Program-made: the position numbers and the translations under genes
Notes under the pieces: generated by a model
The model's database searches: none
Seen by the model: the letters and a program-made list of their open reading frames with translations, nothing else
What the model was told of the DNA's origin: nothing
In this document: positions 51,752-60,819 of the stretch, in pieces
Layout: each line of letters begins with the position of its first letter
How positions within the stretch are numbered: position 1 is the stretch's first letter
Assembly (NCBI RefSeq): GCF_001612745.1
Contig: NZ_BDBA01000004.1
Span: forward strand, 62,001-126,000
DNA from: Nocardia amamiensis NBRC 102102
Lineage (GTDB): Bacteria; Actinomycetota; Actinomycetes; Mycobacteriales; Mycobacteriaceae
Direction of reading: 5' to 3'
DNA length: 64,000 bases

Positions 51752-53023
51752 CTACTGGGCTGCGGCACCACTGCAGGTGAGGGCGGGGGCCGAAGCTGGT
51801 CCGGGATCCGACGTTGCAGCGCGAACGGTGCCGAGCAATGACACCGTGGCCACGGCGCCGAGGATTGCTCCGAAGACGATGCCGATGTGGGAAAGGTTCC
51901 AGTGCTGGGCGGCCAACCCCACGCCCAAGGCGGGAACGGAGATCGCGAAATAGGCCACGACGAAATAGGTGGAGGCGATTTCGCCGCGCTGCGATGGCGG
52001 AGCCGCTTCCACTACCGCGCCCAGTCCCTTGCTGAAGCTCGTGCCCTGTCCGACGCCGGCGATCACCGCGGCCGCGATGAGGATCGGCACCGACCGGGCG
52101 CTGAGCGCCGCGCCGACAAGTGCGGCGCTGAGTATCAGCGCTGTACAACCGAGGATCATGGCGTTGGGAACGGGCAGCGCCCTGGTGAGGACTTGGGCAG
52201 CCGCGGAGGCGGCGAACGTCGAGGAAACCAGCAACCCGGCAATAGCCTGGTTGTGAACGTGCAGAGATTGATTCAGAAACGTCGGCACCACCGACGCGAA
52301 CAGGCCGATCACGCAGAACCCGGCGAACGCCGCCGTCGCCGCACGAATGAACACCTGCCGTGCCTCCGGCGGAATCGACAGCCGCTGCACGGTCGGCCGA
52401 GACCGAGGCTGTGCCGCAACGGTCTCATTCGTCTGCCGGATTGCGAGTACAGCCAAGCCGACCATCGCCAAGTGTACGGCGAAAACGCATCGCAGCGGCC
52501 ATGGGCCGTATTGGATGAGCGCACCCGACAGCGTCGGCCCAATACCCAATCCGCCGATGTTCGCGACACCGGCGACCACGTGGGCTCGGGTTTTCCACCT
52601 CGCGGGTGCGGCTTCGACGATCATGGCGGTCGCGGTACCGGTGAAGATACCGGCCGACAGTCCCGACAGCGCCCGCCCGAGCAGCAACTGCCACACCGAT
52701 CCCGCGGTAAGGAACACCAGCGAACTGGCTGCGGAAAACGCCAGTCCGGCGATGAGCAGTGGTCGACGTCCGAGCACGTCCGACCACCGGCCGAACAGAA
52801 TCAGTGCCGCGACGACCCCGGCGGCGTACATCGCGAAAATCGCCGTGGACATGCTGATGGAGAATCCGAGCTCGGCGGCGTACGAGGTGTACATCGGCGT
52901 CGGCATCGTCGTACCGAGCATGACAACCGCGAAGGCGTAACCAACCCGCACCATCGACCTATCGCGCCGACCGCGCGCGCCTGTGAGGCGCAAATCTGAC
53001 TTGACCGCTAATCGAGTCTCCAT
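51752..53023 (-). CDS. MFS transporter, 12-helix type
   Basis: ATG 53023 (METRLAVKSDLRLTGARGRR) lies in a degenerate copy of the shared operator, at the standard place; GTG 53041 is an alternative. The 423-residue protein has 12 helices, with FGRWSDVLGRRPLLIAGLAF (motif A) and SGLSAGIFTGTATAMIVEAA. It fits the sugar/aromatic-acid or drug group. Its promoter carries two operator copies 43 bp apart, so it is probably the small-molecule transporter of the regulon. A 230-bp gap separates it from the amidohydrolase promoter. Confidence 0.85.
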   Translation of the reverse strand: METRLAVKSDLRLTGARGRRDRSMVRVGYAFAVVMLGTTMPTPMYTSYAAELGFSISMSTAIFAMYAAGVVAALILFGRWSDVLGRRPLLIAGLAFSAASSLVFLTAGSVWQLLLGRALSGLSAGIFTGTATAMIVEAAPARWKTRAHVVAGVANIGGLGIGPTLSGALIQYGPWPLRCVFAVHLAMVGLAVLAIRQTNETVAAQPRSRPTVQRLSIPPEARQVFIRAATAAFAGFCVIGLFASVVPTFLNQSLHVHNQAIAGLLVSSTFAASAAAQVLTRALPVPNAMILGCTALILSAALVGAALSARSVPILIAAAVIAGVGQGTSFSKGLGAVVEAAPPSQRGEIASTYFVVAYFAISVPALGVGLAAQHWNLSHIGIVFGAILGAVATVSLLGTVRAATSDPGPASAPALTCSGAAAQ

Positions 53024-53048
53024 AATGGCACCAGCGTCCACGCTATCG
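53020..53048 (-). promoter_or_regulatory. shared 29-bp operator, degenerate site F covering the MFS start codon
   Basis: Minus strand CGATAGCGTGGACG and TGGTGCCATTATGG; 20 of 29 positions match site B, with the right arm kept and the core weak. TGGACA begins 13 bases upstream in place of TTGACA, and ATG 53023 is in the standard position. Confidence 0.55.
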
Positions 53049-53062
53049 CCGCTAATGTCCAG

Positions 53063-53091
53063 CTATATCGGCAACGATGTGTCCGATATTA
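53063..53091 (-). promoter_or_regulatory. shared operator, upstream site F' of the MFS gene
   Basis: ATATCGG and CCGATAT arms enclose CAACGATGTGT; core GGACACATCGTTGCC on the minus strand differs from GGNNACANTGTNNCC at one base. Its centre (53077) is exactly 43 bp upstream of the centre of site F (53034), the same spacing as in the mce and hydrolase promoters. Confidence 0.62.
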
Positions 53092-53365
53092 CTCGGAGCG
53101 GTATCGAAGCGGTCGACGCAGATCGGTGCCAACCGGAATTTGCGCCGGACCTGAGCTCGAGCAGGATTTCACAGCCAAGCTCTCCCGTCCCCAGGCGAGC
53201 CGCGCCGACGCTTCGTAAGCGGTGACCCACGCGACGGACGTCACGAGCATCTATAGGTGTTGCCTATGCGTGTCTCGCGCTTCTGGTCTTGGACTTGCCG
53301 ACGACGGGGCCCACACAATCGAGGACAACCGGTTTTCTGCTCGAATTTCAACTGAAAGGTTGCAG
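53092..53365. other. divergent gap between MFS and dehydrogenase genes
   Basis: Apart from the operator copies on its left, the gap holds an inverted repeat at 53253-53267 and a GAAAGG ribosome site 6 bases before the dehydrogenase start. An open frame reaches back to 53222 but its translation before MPSETMLAAV is not protein-like. Confidence 0.5.
53253..53267 (+). promoter_or_regulatory. LysR-type box before the dehydrogenase operon
   Basis: ATAGGTGTTGCCTAT is an inverted repeat of 5-base arms with the T-N11-A form that LysR regulators recognise. It is about 100 bases upstream of the dehydrogenase-DUF3500-aldolase operon, whose next gene downstream is a LysR gene (56524). Confidence 0.5.
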
Positions 53366-54466
53366 ATGCCCTCTGAGACAATGTTGGCTGCCGTGCTCGG
53401 CGAGCCCGGGACGATCGCAACCACGCGGTTGCCTGTGCCCGAGGTAGGACCGGACGACGTCCTGGTCCAGGTCCGCCGGGCATCGCTGTGTGGTTCGGAC
53501 CTCAAGATTCGAAGTCGGAAGTTCTTCGCCGGTGACGGACCGCCTCCGGGAACCTTTGTCCCCGGGCACGAGTACGCGGGTGTGGTGGCTGCGGTGGGGA
53601 GCAGCGTCGACGAGTTTTCGGTTGGTGACCGGGTCGTGACCGAGGCGCATCGCGGCTGTATGCGATGCGTCAACTGTCTCTCGGGTTCCTATACCGATTG
53701 CCTGAACTCCGGCAAGCGGGACAAAGGGCATCGGTCACAGGGAATGACGGTCAACGGCGGGTTCGCCGAATATGTGGTCAATCATGTGTCCACCCTGCAT
53801 CGGCTGCCGGATTCCGTTGATTTCGATGCGGCGGTAATTCTCACCACTGTCGGCTCGGTTATGCACGCCTTCGATGTCCTCGGCTCCCTCGTCGTCGGCG
53901 CGAGTGTCGCCGTGATCGGCCCCGGGCCCATCGGGCTGCTGGCGGTTCAGGTCGCCCGCCAACTCGGAGCCGACCCGGTGGCTCTGGTGGGTACCAGGTC
54001 GAGCCGGTTGGCACTCGGCAAGCAGTTCGGCGCCGACATGGTGCTCAACTCGCGCGAGGTGGACGCCGTCGCCGCGGTACGCGATCTCACCGGTGGGCGC
54101 GGCGCCGATATCGTCCTCGAGTGCTCGGGCGCCGCGCCCGCTGTCGATCAGGCGATCCATATGGCCAAGCGGTCCGGCAAAGTCGTGCTCGTGGGATTTT
54201 TCGAGCAGCCGGTGCTGGCCGACCTCAACCATGCCGTCATGAACGGAATCTCATTGCAGACCGTTCGTGGCGAAGGAACGGGCTCTGTCGCACGAGCCGT
54301 TTCCCTGGCAAGCCAGGGAAGACTGAACACCGACGCACTCGTGACACACCATTTCGCACTCGGCGACATCGGAGAAGCGTTCGACACCTACGCCGAACGC
54401 AGAGGCGATGCCATCAAGGTGATGCTCGATGTGTCCGACGATGGGGAACCGATCCATGGTCGGTAG
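53366..54466 (+). CDS. zinc-binding alcohol dehydrogenase (MDR family)
   Basis: ATG 53366 has GAAAGG 6 bases upstream. The 366-residue protein has ASLCGSDLKIR and PGHEYAGVVAAVGSSVDEF (catalytic zinc ligands C and HE), the structural zinc lobe GCMRCVNCLSGSYTDC and the NAD(P) motif VAVIGPGPIGLLAVQVA. It should oxidise an alcohol or polyol, or reduce the carbonyl. It starts a three-gene operon with DUF3500 and an HpcH/HpaI aldolase, and its stop overlaps the next start region by 11 bases. Confidence 0.88.
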   Translation: MPSETMLAAVLGEPGTIATTRLPVPEVGPDDVLVQVRRASLCGSDLKIRSRKFFAGDGPPPGTFVPGHEYAGVVAAVGSSVDEFSVGDRVVTEAHRGCMRCVNCLSGSYTDCLNSGKRDKGHRSQGMTVNGGFAEYVVNHVSTLHRLPDSVDFDAAVILTTVGSVMHAFDVLGSLVVGASVAVIGPGPIGLLAVQVARQLGADPVALVGTRSSRLALGKQFGADMVLNSREVDAVAAVRDLTGGRGADIVLECSGAAPAVDQAIHMAKRSGKVVLVGFFEQPVLADLNHAVMNGISLQTVRGEGTGSVARAVSLASQGRLNTDALVTHHFALGDIGEAFDTYAERRGDAIKVMLDVSDDGEPIHGR

Positions 54467-55637
54467 CGTCCCGGATTCGGTGATGTCGGCTGCGATCGAC
54501 GAACCACGGCAGTCGGTGGCCGCCGCGATGGCGAGCGCCGCCACGGCATGGCTGGACGCGCTGACCTCCGGTCAGCGTGCCGCCGCGCTGTTCGATTCCC
54601 CGCTGGTGCCCGACGCCGAAGCAGAGCGAGTGCGGTGGTACTACACGCCGACCGACCATGGCGGGCTCGCACTAGGTCACCAGCTGGCGCATCAGCAGAG
54701 CCTGGCGATGCAGTTGGTGGCGTCGGGACTGTCCGAGGCCGGGTACGCCACTGTCGCGACCGTGGTCGGTCTGGAGAACATCCTGGACCGGGTCGAAGGC
54801 TGGAAGGCCCGCTGGGCTCGGCAACGTGGCCGCGATCCCGGACTGTACTGGCTCAGGGTGTTCGGCGTGCCGGGTGACCAGGTGTGGGGTTGGCGCTTCG
54901 GCGGTCATCACATCTCGCTCAACAACCTCATCGTCGGCGGCCGTCTGGTGTCGACGACACCCTGCTTCATCGGCGCCGACCCGGCAAGCACCTTGTTCCT
55001 GGGTGGGTCGCCGCTACGGCCGCTCGGCGGGATCGAGGATGTCGCACGGAACCTCTTCAGGTCCTTCGACGCGGAACAGCGCGAACAGGCATTGCTGCAC
55101 GAGTCCGCGATATCGGACATCGTGTCCGGGAACCGAGCCCGCGTGACACATGGCGACACCATGATGCATATGCAGGATCTATGGCGCGGCAAGTTCGCGG
55201 ACCCCGCGCTGAACAAGCTTGTCGATGACGTCGACCGGAACGCGGAAGAGGCCAGCGGGTACACCGAAGCCGATCACGCTGCCCTGGCGATTTCCGTTCC
55301 GCCCAAGGGAATCAGTGCGCGAAACCTCGACCCCACGCAGCGTGGCGAGCTCCGACGACTGATCGCGCTGTATACCGGCCGTGTACCGGCCGCAATGGCA
55401 GAGGTACACGCCGCGCGCTACGCAACCGACGCGGTGCTCGACGTCACCTGGTTCGGCTGGGCGGGTGGTATGGCACCCGATGATCCCCACTACTACCGGA
55501 TACAAGGCCCGGACCTGCTCATCGAGTACGACAACACGCAACGTCACGCGAATCACGCGCACGCCGTATGGCGGGATCTGTCCGCTGACTTCGGCTTCGA
55601 CACCCTTGCCGAACATCGAAAGAATCACTCCCATTGA
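54456..55637 (+). CDS. DUF3500 family protein
   Basis: ATG 54456 follows GGGGAA by 7 bases and overlaps the dehydrogenase end; ATG 54483 is an alternative. The 393-residue protein has the DUF3500 pattern WYYTPTDHGGLALGHQLAHQ, VGLENILDRVEGW, YWLRVFGVPG and WGWRFGGHHISLN, with a late YDNTQRHANHAHAVWRD rich in histidine. The role of the family is unknown; the HH and HxNH motifs suggest a metal site. Its place between a dehydrogenase and an aldolase points to a catabolic enzyme. Confidence 0.82.
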   Translation: MVGSVPDSVMSAAIDEPRQSVAAAMASAATAWLDALTSGQRAAALFDSPLVPDAEAERVRWYYTPTDHGGLALGHQLAHQQSLAMQLVASGLSEAGYATVATVVGLENILDRVEGWKARWARQRGRDPGLYWLRVFGVPGDQVWGWRFGGHHISLNNLIVGGRLVSTTPCFIGADPASTLFLGGSPLRPLGGIEDVARNLFRSFDAEQREQALLHESAISDIVSGNRARVTHGDTMMHMQDLWRGKFADPALNKLVDDVDRNAEEASGYTEADHAALAISVPPKGISARNLDPTQRGELRRLIALYTGRVPAAMAEVHAARYATDAVLDVTWFGWAGGMAPDDPHYYRIQGPDLLIEYDNTQRHANHAHAVWRDLSADFGFDTLAEHRKNHSH

Positions 55638-55646
55638 AGAGGCACT

Positions 55647-56438
55647 ATGACGACCAATTCGACGACAAGCGCGACCGGATTCGCTGAGCGGTTACGGTCC
55701 GGGCGACAGACCATCGGCTACTGGGTGGTGTGCGACAACCCGGTGGCCACCGAACGGATCGCCATGTCCGGCTACGACTATGTCTGTCTCGACGCCCAGC
55801 ACGGCCTGATCGAATATCGGGGCGTGCTGGCCGGAATCACCGCGATCGACGCCGCAGGCACCGGCACGGCCGCGCTGGTCCGGGTGCAAGCCAACGATCG
55901 GTTCTGGATTGCCCAGGCACTCGACGCGGGTGCCCGCGGTGTTATCGTGCCGATGGTCGATACGGCGGCTGAGGCCGAAGCCGCGGTGGCGGCCTGTCGT
56001 TTCCCGCCGGTTGGCCACCGTAGTAACGGGGCCCTGCGCGCGGGGCTGCGCATCGGGCCGTCGCCGGCCGGGGCCAACGCCGAGATCGCCTGCGTGGTGA
56101 TGATCGAGACCGTATCCGGACTACGCAATGCCGCCGAGATCGCGTCGGTTCCCGGCGTCGACGCGATCTACATCGGACCATCGGATCTGCGCCTCGCACT
56201 CGGCGGCACCACCCCCACCGACCCCGCAGTCGACGCCGAGTTCGACGACGCACTCCGCACCGTGCTGAAGGCTGCCGCAGCGGCAGGAAAAGCAGTAGGC
56301 ATCCATTGCCCGGACGGCGTCACCGCCGCGCGCCGACTAGCCGAAGGCTTCAACTACGTCAGCATCGCCAACGACCTGGTGCACCTGGAACAGGCTGTCG
56401 CAAGCCACCTCGCGCAGGTGCCTGACGGATCCGACTAG
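55647..56438 (+). CDS. HpcH/HpaI family aldolase
   Basis: GAAGAGG lies 4 bases before ATG 55647. This 263-residue class II aldolase has VCLDAQHGLIEYRG (catalytic histidine), LVRVQANDRFWIAQALDAGA (arginine binding the oxo-acid), VVMIETVSGLRNAAEI (metal glutamate) and IYIGPSDLRLALG (metal aspartate). It should cleave a 2-keto-4-hydroxy acid to pyruvate and an aldehyde, the last step of many ring-breakdown or sugar-acid routes. Confidence 0.9.
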   Translation: MTTNSTTSATGFAERLRSGRQTIGYWVVCDNPVATERIAMSGYDYVCLDAQHGLIEYRGVLAGITAIDAAGTGTAALVRVQANDRFWIAQALDAGARGVIVPMVDTAAEAEAAVAACRFPPVGHRSNGALRAGLRIGPSPAGANAEIACVVMIETVSGLRNAAEIASVPGVDAIYIGPSDLRLALGGTTPTDPAVDAEFDDALRTVLKAAAAAGKAVGIHCPDGVTAARRLAEGFNYVSIANDLVHLEQAVASHLAQVPDGSD

Positions 56439-56523
56439 CCAATGTGCCCAATCACGCCAACCCTGAGACCGAGACCCAGGCCCATATAGACAAAGCCGAT
56501 CGGGGCTCGTAGCGTGCGGACTC

Positions 56524-57435
56524 GTGAATCTACGACGGCTTCAATACTTTGTGGCGGTCTGTGAGCTGAAGTCGTTCACCATGGCGGCCGAGCGGCTTTT
56601 CATCGCTCAACCGTCACTTTCCCAGCAGATAAAGCGTCTGGAAACAGATCTGAAGGTCACGCTGCTCGATCGCACGGCGCAGGGTATCCGGCCCACTCCC
56701 GCGGGCCGGGCACTGCTGCCCGTGGCGCGAGATATTCTCGCCGTCGTCGAGCGGGCCGAACAGGCAGTTGATGATGCGCGGACGGGGCGACGAGGCGATC
56801 TGGAGGTGCTCACCGTCCGATCGGTGGCCAACGCCATCCTTCCATCGGGCATCGCCGTCTGGCACGAAAGGTTTCCCGAGGTCGTGCTCGAGATCAAGGA
56901 TTACCCGCATGCCACAGCGATGGAGGCCGCGTTCCGTGCTGGTGAAGGCGATCTGGCGATCGGTCCTCGAACGGGGTTATCCGGCGCCGATGTGGCCTCC
57001 ATCGGATTCGAAGAACTGGTTCTTGTCGCCGGGCCAGACAGCGGTGTATCGACCGGCGCGCCACTGACATTGGCGGATCTGAAGGGCCATCAGTGGGTGC
57101 TGTTCGACAAGGAGAACGGGCTGACCCGGGTGATCAGGACACTCTGCGCCGCAGCCGGATTCGAACCGCTCGCCGCGGTCTGGACCATGCAGGTCCAGGC
57201 CGCGTTGGAGCTGGCATCCAGCGGTGTGGCGGTTACGCTGGTCCCCGACAATGCGGTACACGGGGAATATCGTCGCTTCGCCCGGTCGTTGACACCGCCG
57301 ATTTACCGCGAAATCTGCGCGTACTCCCGACCCGGTTCCCGGTACCTGTCCGATGCTTACGTCGACATCCTCTGCCGAGCCCAGTCGCAACTGTTGGTGC
57401 GCGCTGATCTTCCGCAGTCCTGTTCCCTCACCTGA
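56524..57435 (+). CDS. LysR family transcriptional regulator
   Basis: GTG 56524 opens a 303-residue protein with MNLRRLQYFVAVCELKSFTM and the HTH AAERLFIAQPSLSQQIKRLE, followed by the two-lobed effector domain (EVLTVRSVANAILPSGIAVW, ASSGVAVTLVPDNAV). It follows the dehydrogenase operon on the same strand after 85 bases and probably controls it through the box at 53253. Its C-terminal part resembles the broken LysR at 47910. Confidence 0.9.
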   Translation: MNLRRLQYFVAVCELKSFTMAAERLFIAQPSLSQQIKRLETDLKVTLLDRTAQGIRPTPAGRALLPVARDILAVVERAEQAVDDARTGRRGDLEVLTVRSVANAILPSGIAVWHERFPEVVLEIKDYPHATAMEAAFRAGEGDLAIGPRTGLSGADVASIGFEELVLVAGPDSGVSTGAPLTLADLKGHQWVLFDKENGLTRVIRTLCAAAGFEPLAAVWTMQVQAALELASSGVAVTLVPDNAVHGEYRRFARSLTPPIYREICAYSRPGSRYLSDAYVDILCRAQSQLLVRADLPQSCSLT

Positions 57436-57484
57436 GCCGCACCACTTGCGGGCGTGCGAGGCTGTCCCAGGCTTCGATGTGGTC

Positions 57485-57994
57485 TCACCGTGAATCGGGT
57501 TGACGTTCGTCCTGCGCGGCACTGGCCAGTGCGGCGACCAACGGATTGATGCGGTAGTCGACCAGTTCGCGCATAACCAGTGCGGTACTGGTGCGTTTGA
57601 CGCCTTTGATGTCGAGGATCTGACCAGCCACCCGGTAGAGGTCATCCGCGTCGCGGGCTGCCACATGAATGAGCAGATCGGCGACACCGCTGAGTCCGTG
57701 TACTTCGAGGACTTCCGGAATGTCGGCGAGTGCCGCCGCGACAGCGGCGAGTTTGCGCTGGGTGACGTTGGTGAGGACAAATGCTTGCAGTGGGTAGCCC
57801 AGCGCCAGCGGATCGATGCGCCGCTCGAACGAGTGCAGCGAGCCGGCGGCGTCGAGCTTGCTCAGGCGCGCCTGCACAGTGTTTCGTGACAGTCCGGTCT
57901 CGGCGGCAAGAGCCAGCACGGTCGCCCGCGGAGCGTCGGCGAGCGCGAGCAGGATCCGCGCGTCGATCTGGTCGACGGTGTGCGTGCTTGGCAT
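57485..57994 (-). CDS. Lrp/AsnC family regulator
   Basis: This 169-residue protein has the Lrp HTH (about 8-58; IDARILLALADAPRATVLAL, TGLSRNTVQARLSKL) and the RAM ligand-binding domain (YPLQAFVLTNVTQRKLAAVA, VADLLIHVAARDADDLYRV). The start MPSTHTVDQIDARI is at 57994. It is divergent from the E1 gene, in the manner of Lrp-type regulators of branched-chain or pyruvate dehydrogenase genes, so amino acids or oxo-acids are likely effectors. Confidence 0.9.
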   Translation of the reverse strand: MPSTHTVDQIDARILLALADAPRATVLALAAETGLSRNTVQARLSKLDAAGSLHSFERRIDPLALGYPLQAFVLTNVTQRKLAAVAAALADIPEVLEVHGLSGVADLLIHVAARDADDLYRVAGQILDIKGVKRTSTALVMRELVDYRINPLVAALASAAQDERQPDSR

Positions 57995-58266
57995 TGTGAT
58001 AACCCCGGTCTTGTCGGAACGGATCCCTCGGATGCAATCTGATCAACTCGAGGTACAAGTATTGCGCAGAAGACGCTGAGTTGCTGCACTGGACGGTAGT
58101 TCTGCACAACAGGACGGTCATTGGAGGGCGATCCGCCCGATTCCCGGCTGAATCCCGATTCGGGCGCACAACGTCCATGAGCAATCCGGATCCGGTCACT
58201 GTGTCCCCCCGACCGAGAGTTCGAATACGCATGGTCGCAAGAAATTTGGTGCGAGGAGAAGTCCCG

Positions 58267-60597
58267 ATGAACGCCCTGGCCGTCGATCCTGAAGCCCAGA
58301 GCTTCGGTGCGCCCTGTCCCGAAGCGCTCGAGGCGATTCAGCAACGAGTGCTGTGGCTGTCCACGGCGATGATCCACCATGCCAATCGGGTACGCCCCAA
58401 CCCGAGTGGGCTCAAGGTCGGGGGTCATCAAGCGTCGTGCGCGTCGATGGTGTCGATCATGACTGCACTGTGGTTCGAGCACCTCCGGCCAGGTGACCGC
58501 GTGTCGGTCAAGCCCCACGCGTCCCCGGTCCTGCACAGCATCAACTATCTGCTGGGCGAACTCGACGAGTCGTACATGACCGCATTGCGCGAGTTCGGTG
58601 GATTGCAGTCCTACCCGAGCCGGGCCAAAGACCCCGACCCCGTCGACTACTCGACCGGATCGGTCGGAATCGGAGCAACCGCTCCGATCTGGGGAGCGAT
58701 GGCGCGCCGGTATGTCAACACCATCGGCGGTGGCGCCGGCACCGGTCGCCAGTACTCCCTGGTCGGCGACGCCGAACTCGACGAAGGCGCGGTGTGGGAA
58801 GCCATCCTCGATCCCGGCATCGTCGATTTGGGCGAGGTGGTGTGGATCGTCGATCTCAACCGGCAATCTCTCGATCGTGTGGTACCCAACATCGCCGCAC
58901 GCAGGCTCGAGAAGATGTTCGAGGCGGCGGGCTGGCAAGTGATCACCGTGAAATTCGGGCAGCTACTCGAGACGCTGTTCGCCCGACCCGGCGGAGCCGA
59001 GCTCCGGGACCGGATCCTGGATATGCCGAACCCGGAGTATCAACGGCTGCTGCGCTGCGACGCCGACGAACTACGCGCCCGGCTGCCCGGCACCGGGAAC
59101 GGGAGCACAGAAATCACACAGCTGATCGCAGGGATCGACAACCAAACGTTGACCGCGGCGATCCGCAACCTCGGCGGCCACGACCTCGCGGCGTTGTCCG
59201 CGGCGTACCGGCAGATCGATGACACACGGCCCACCATCATCTTCGCCTACACCATCAAAGGTTACGGATTGCCCATCCAGGGCCACCCCCAAAACCACTC
59301 GTCACTACTGAGCGTCGACGAGTACGCCCAGCTGGCAGGCGAATTGGGCATGGACCCCCATTCACCCTGGGAGAGATTCGAGGTCGGCACCGCACCCGGA
59401 CGCGTCTGCACTATGGTCGCGGAACGGCTGCGTCGCGACCCGATCAGCACTGCCCGACCCGCCACGATTCCGTCCGATTTCGGCCGCACTCCCAAGAGCA
59501 CCGCGACTACGCAATCAGCGCTCGGGCGGGTGTTACTCGACTTGACCCGGGCGGCGCCCGACGCGGCGAAACGTGTCGTCACAGTGAGTCCGGACGTGAG
59601 TTCCACGACCAACCTCGCCGGGTGGGTGAACAAGGTCGGGGTGTGGTCGTCGGCAGAACGACACAACTGGTTCGCCGACGACGCCGAGACAATCCTGCAT
59701 TGGCGCGAAAAGCCCACCGGCCAGCACATGGAACTGGGCATCGCGGAAACGAACCTCGTCGGCCTGATCGGCGAACTCGGCGCAACCTGGAGTCGATGGG
59801 GACAGCCGCTGCTCCCCATTGGAGTTCTCTACGATCCTTTCGTAGAACGCGCCCTCGAACCCTGGTCGTATGGCATCTACGCCGGCGGCCAATCCATACT
59901 TGTCGGCACTCCGTCCGGCGTCACCCTGGCCGCCGAGGGCGGAGCACACCAATCCATCAAGACACCCTCGATCGGCCTCGAACAACCGGGCTGTGTCAGC
60001 TACGAACCCGCATTCTCCATCGACGTCGAGTGGACGTTGCTCGCTTGTCTGTCCCGCCTCGGGCGGCCGGACGGCTCCTCGGCCTACCTTCGCCTGTCGA
60101 CCCGGCCCGTCGACCAGACGCTGGCAGCAGTCCCATCGGACCCCGCTGCACGCGAACGCCGCCGCCGACAGGTCGTCGCCGGTGGCTACCCACTGGTCCG
60201 TCACGACGACGCCAAGGTGACCATCGCGGCAATGGGCGCGATGATGACCGAGGCCCTCGCCGCCGCAGCACGGCTCACGCACACAGGGGTCCCCGCCGAC
60301 GTCCTCTGCATCACCAGCCCCGGCCTGCTGTTCCAAGCAATCCAGGCACGCCAAGGCCGAGGCACCGGCGAGACCTGGATTCTCGATCAACTCTTCCCTT
60401 CCGATCGCGCCACCCCGCTGCTCACGGTCCTCGACGGCCACCCACACACGCTGGCTTTCCTGTCCGGGATCAATCGGGTGCGCCACACCGCATTGGGTGT
60501 CTCACGGTTCGGGCAGGCCGGCTCCCTCGACGACGTCTACCGCTATCACGGCATCGACTCCGACAGCATTGTGCGCGCCGCTCTCGATCTACTTTGA
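58267..60597 (+). CDS. 2-oxoacid (pyruvate-type) dehydrogenase E1 / transketolase-like protein
   Basis: ATG 58267 is placed behind GAGGAGA. The 776-residue protein has the two transketolase-like halves in one chain: HHANRVRPNPSGLKVGGHQA, the thiamine-diphosphate motif GDAELDEGAVWEA with DLNRQSLD about 30 residues on, then a pyrimidine domain (MELGIAETNLVGLIGELG, GVTLAAEGGAHQSIKTPS) and a C-terminal TK domain. It is shorter than AceE (about 900). No E2 or E3 gene adjoins it, so it would need an E2 encoded elsewhere or act alone as a decarboxylase. The divergent Lrp gene is the likely regulator. Confidence 0.82.
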   Translation: MNALAVDPEAQSFGAPCPEALEAIQQRVLWLSTAMIHHANRVRPNPSGLKVGGHQASCASMVSIMTALWFEHLRPGDRVSVKPHASPVLHSINYLLGELDESYMTALREFGGLQSYPSRAKDPDPVDYSTGSVGIGATAPIWGAMARRYVNTIGGGAGTGRQYSLVGDAELDEGAVWEAILDPGIVDLGEVVWIVDLNRQSLDRVVPNIAARRLEKMFEAAGWQVITVKFGQLLETLFARPGGAELRDRILDMPNPEYQRLLRCDADELRARLPGTGNGSTEITQLIAGIDNQTLTAAIRNLGGHDLAALSAAYRQIDDTRPTIIFAYTIKGYGLPIQGHPQNHSSLLSVDEYAQLAGELGMDPHSPWERFEVGTAPGRVCTMVAERLRRDPISTARPATIPSDFGRTPKSTATTQSALGRVLLDLTRAAPDAAKRVVTVSPDVSSTTNLAGWVNKVGVWSSAERHNWFADDAETILHWREKPTGQHMELGIAETNLVGLIGELGATWSRWGQPLLPIGVLYDPFVERALEPWSYGIYAGGQSILVGTPSGVTLAAEGGAHQSIKTPSIGLEQPGCVSYEPAFSIDVEWTLLACLSRLGRPDGSSAYLRLSTRPVDQTLAAVPSDPAARERRRRQVVAGGYPLVRHDDAKVTIAAMGAMMTEALAAAARLTHTGVPADVLCITSPGLLFQAIQARQGRGTGETWILDQLFPSDRATPLLTVLDGHPHTLAFLSGINRVRHTALGVSRFGQAGSLDDVYRYHGIDSDSIVRAALDLL

Positions 60598-60819
60598 CAG
60601 GTGTCGCAAGGGTGGGCCGGGCTGAAGCGTCATTTTGAAGGAATCGCCGGCGCGGGCGTGGCGAGCGAGGTCCACCGCTTTTCCGGGCGAGGGCGCTCTC
60701 GGCTGAAAGCCGACAAGGGTGGCCCGTGCACTGTGGTCGGCGATACGCTGGGCATTGTCGAAAGGTAAGTGCATGGTGCCCGATGTTCGTGCACGTATGG
60801 AGTGGACTGCCCACCGCTG

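Noticed and set aside
57436-57484. Possible terminator between the convergent LysR and Lrp genes
   Set aside because: I could not find a stem longer than a few bases in the 49-bp gap.
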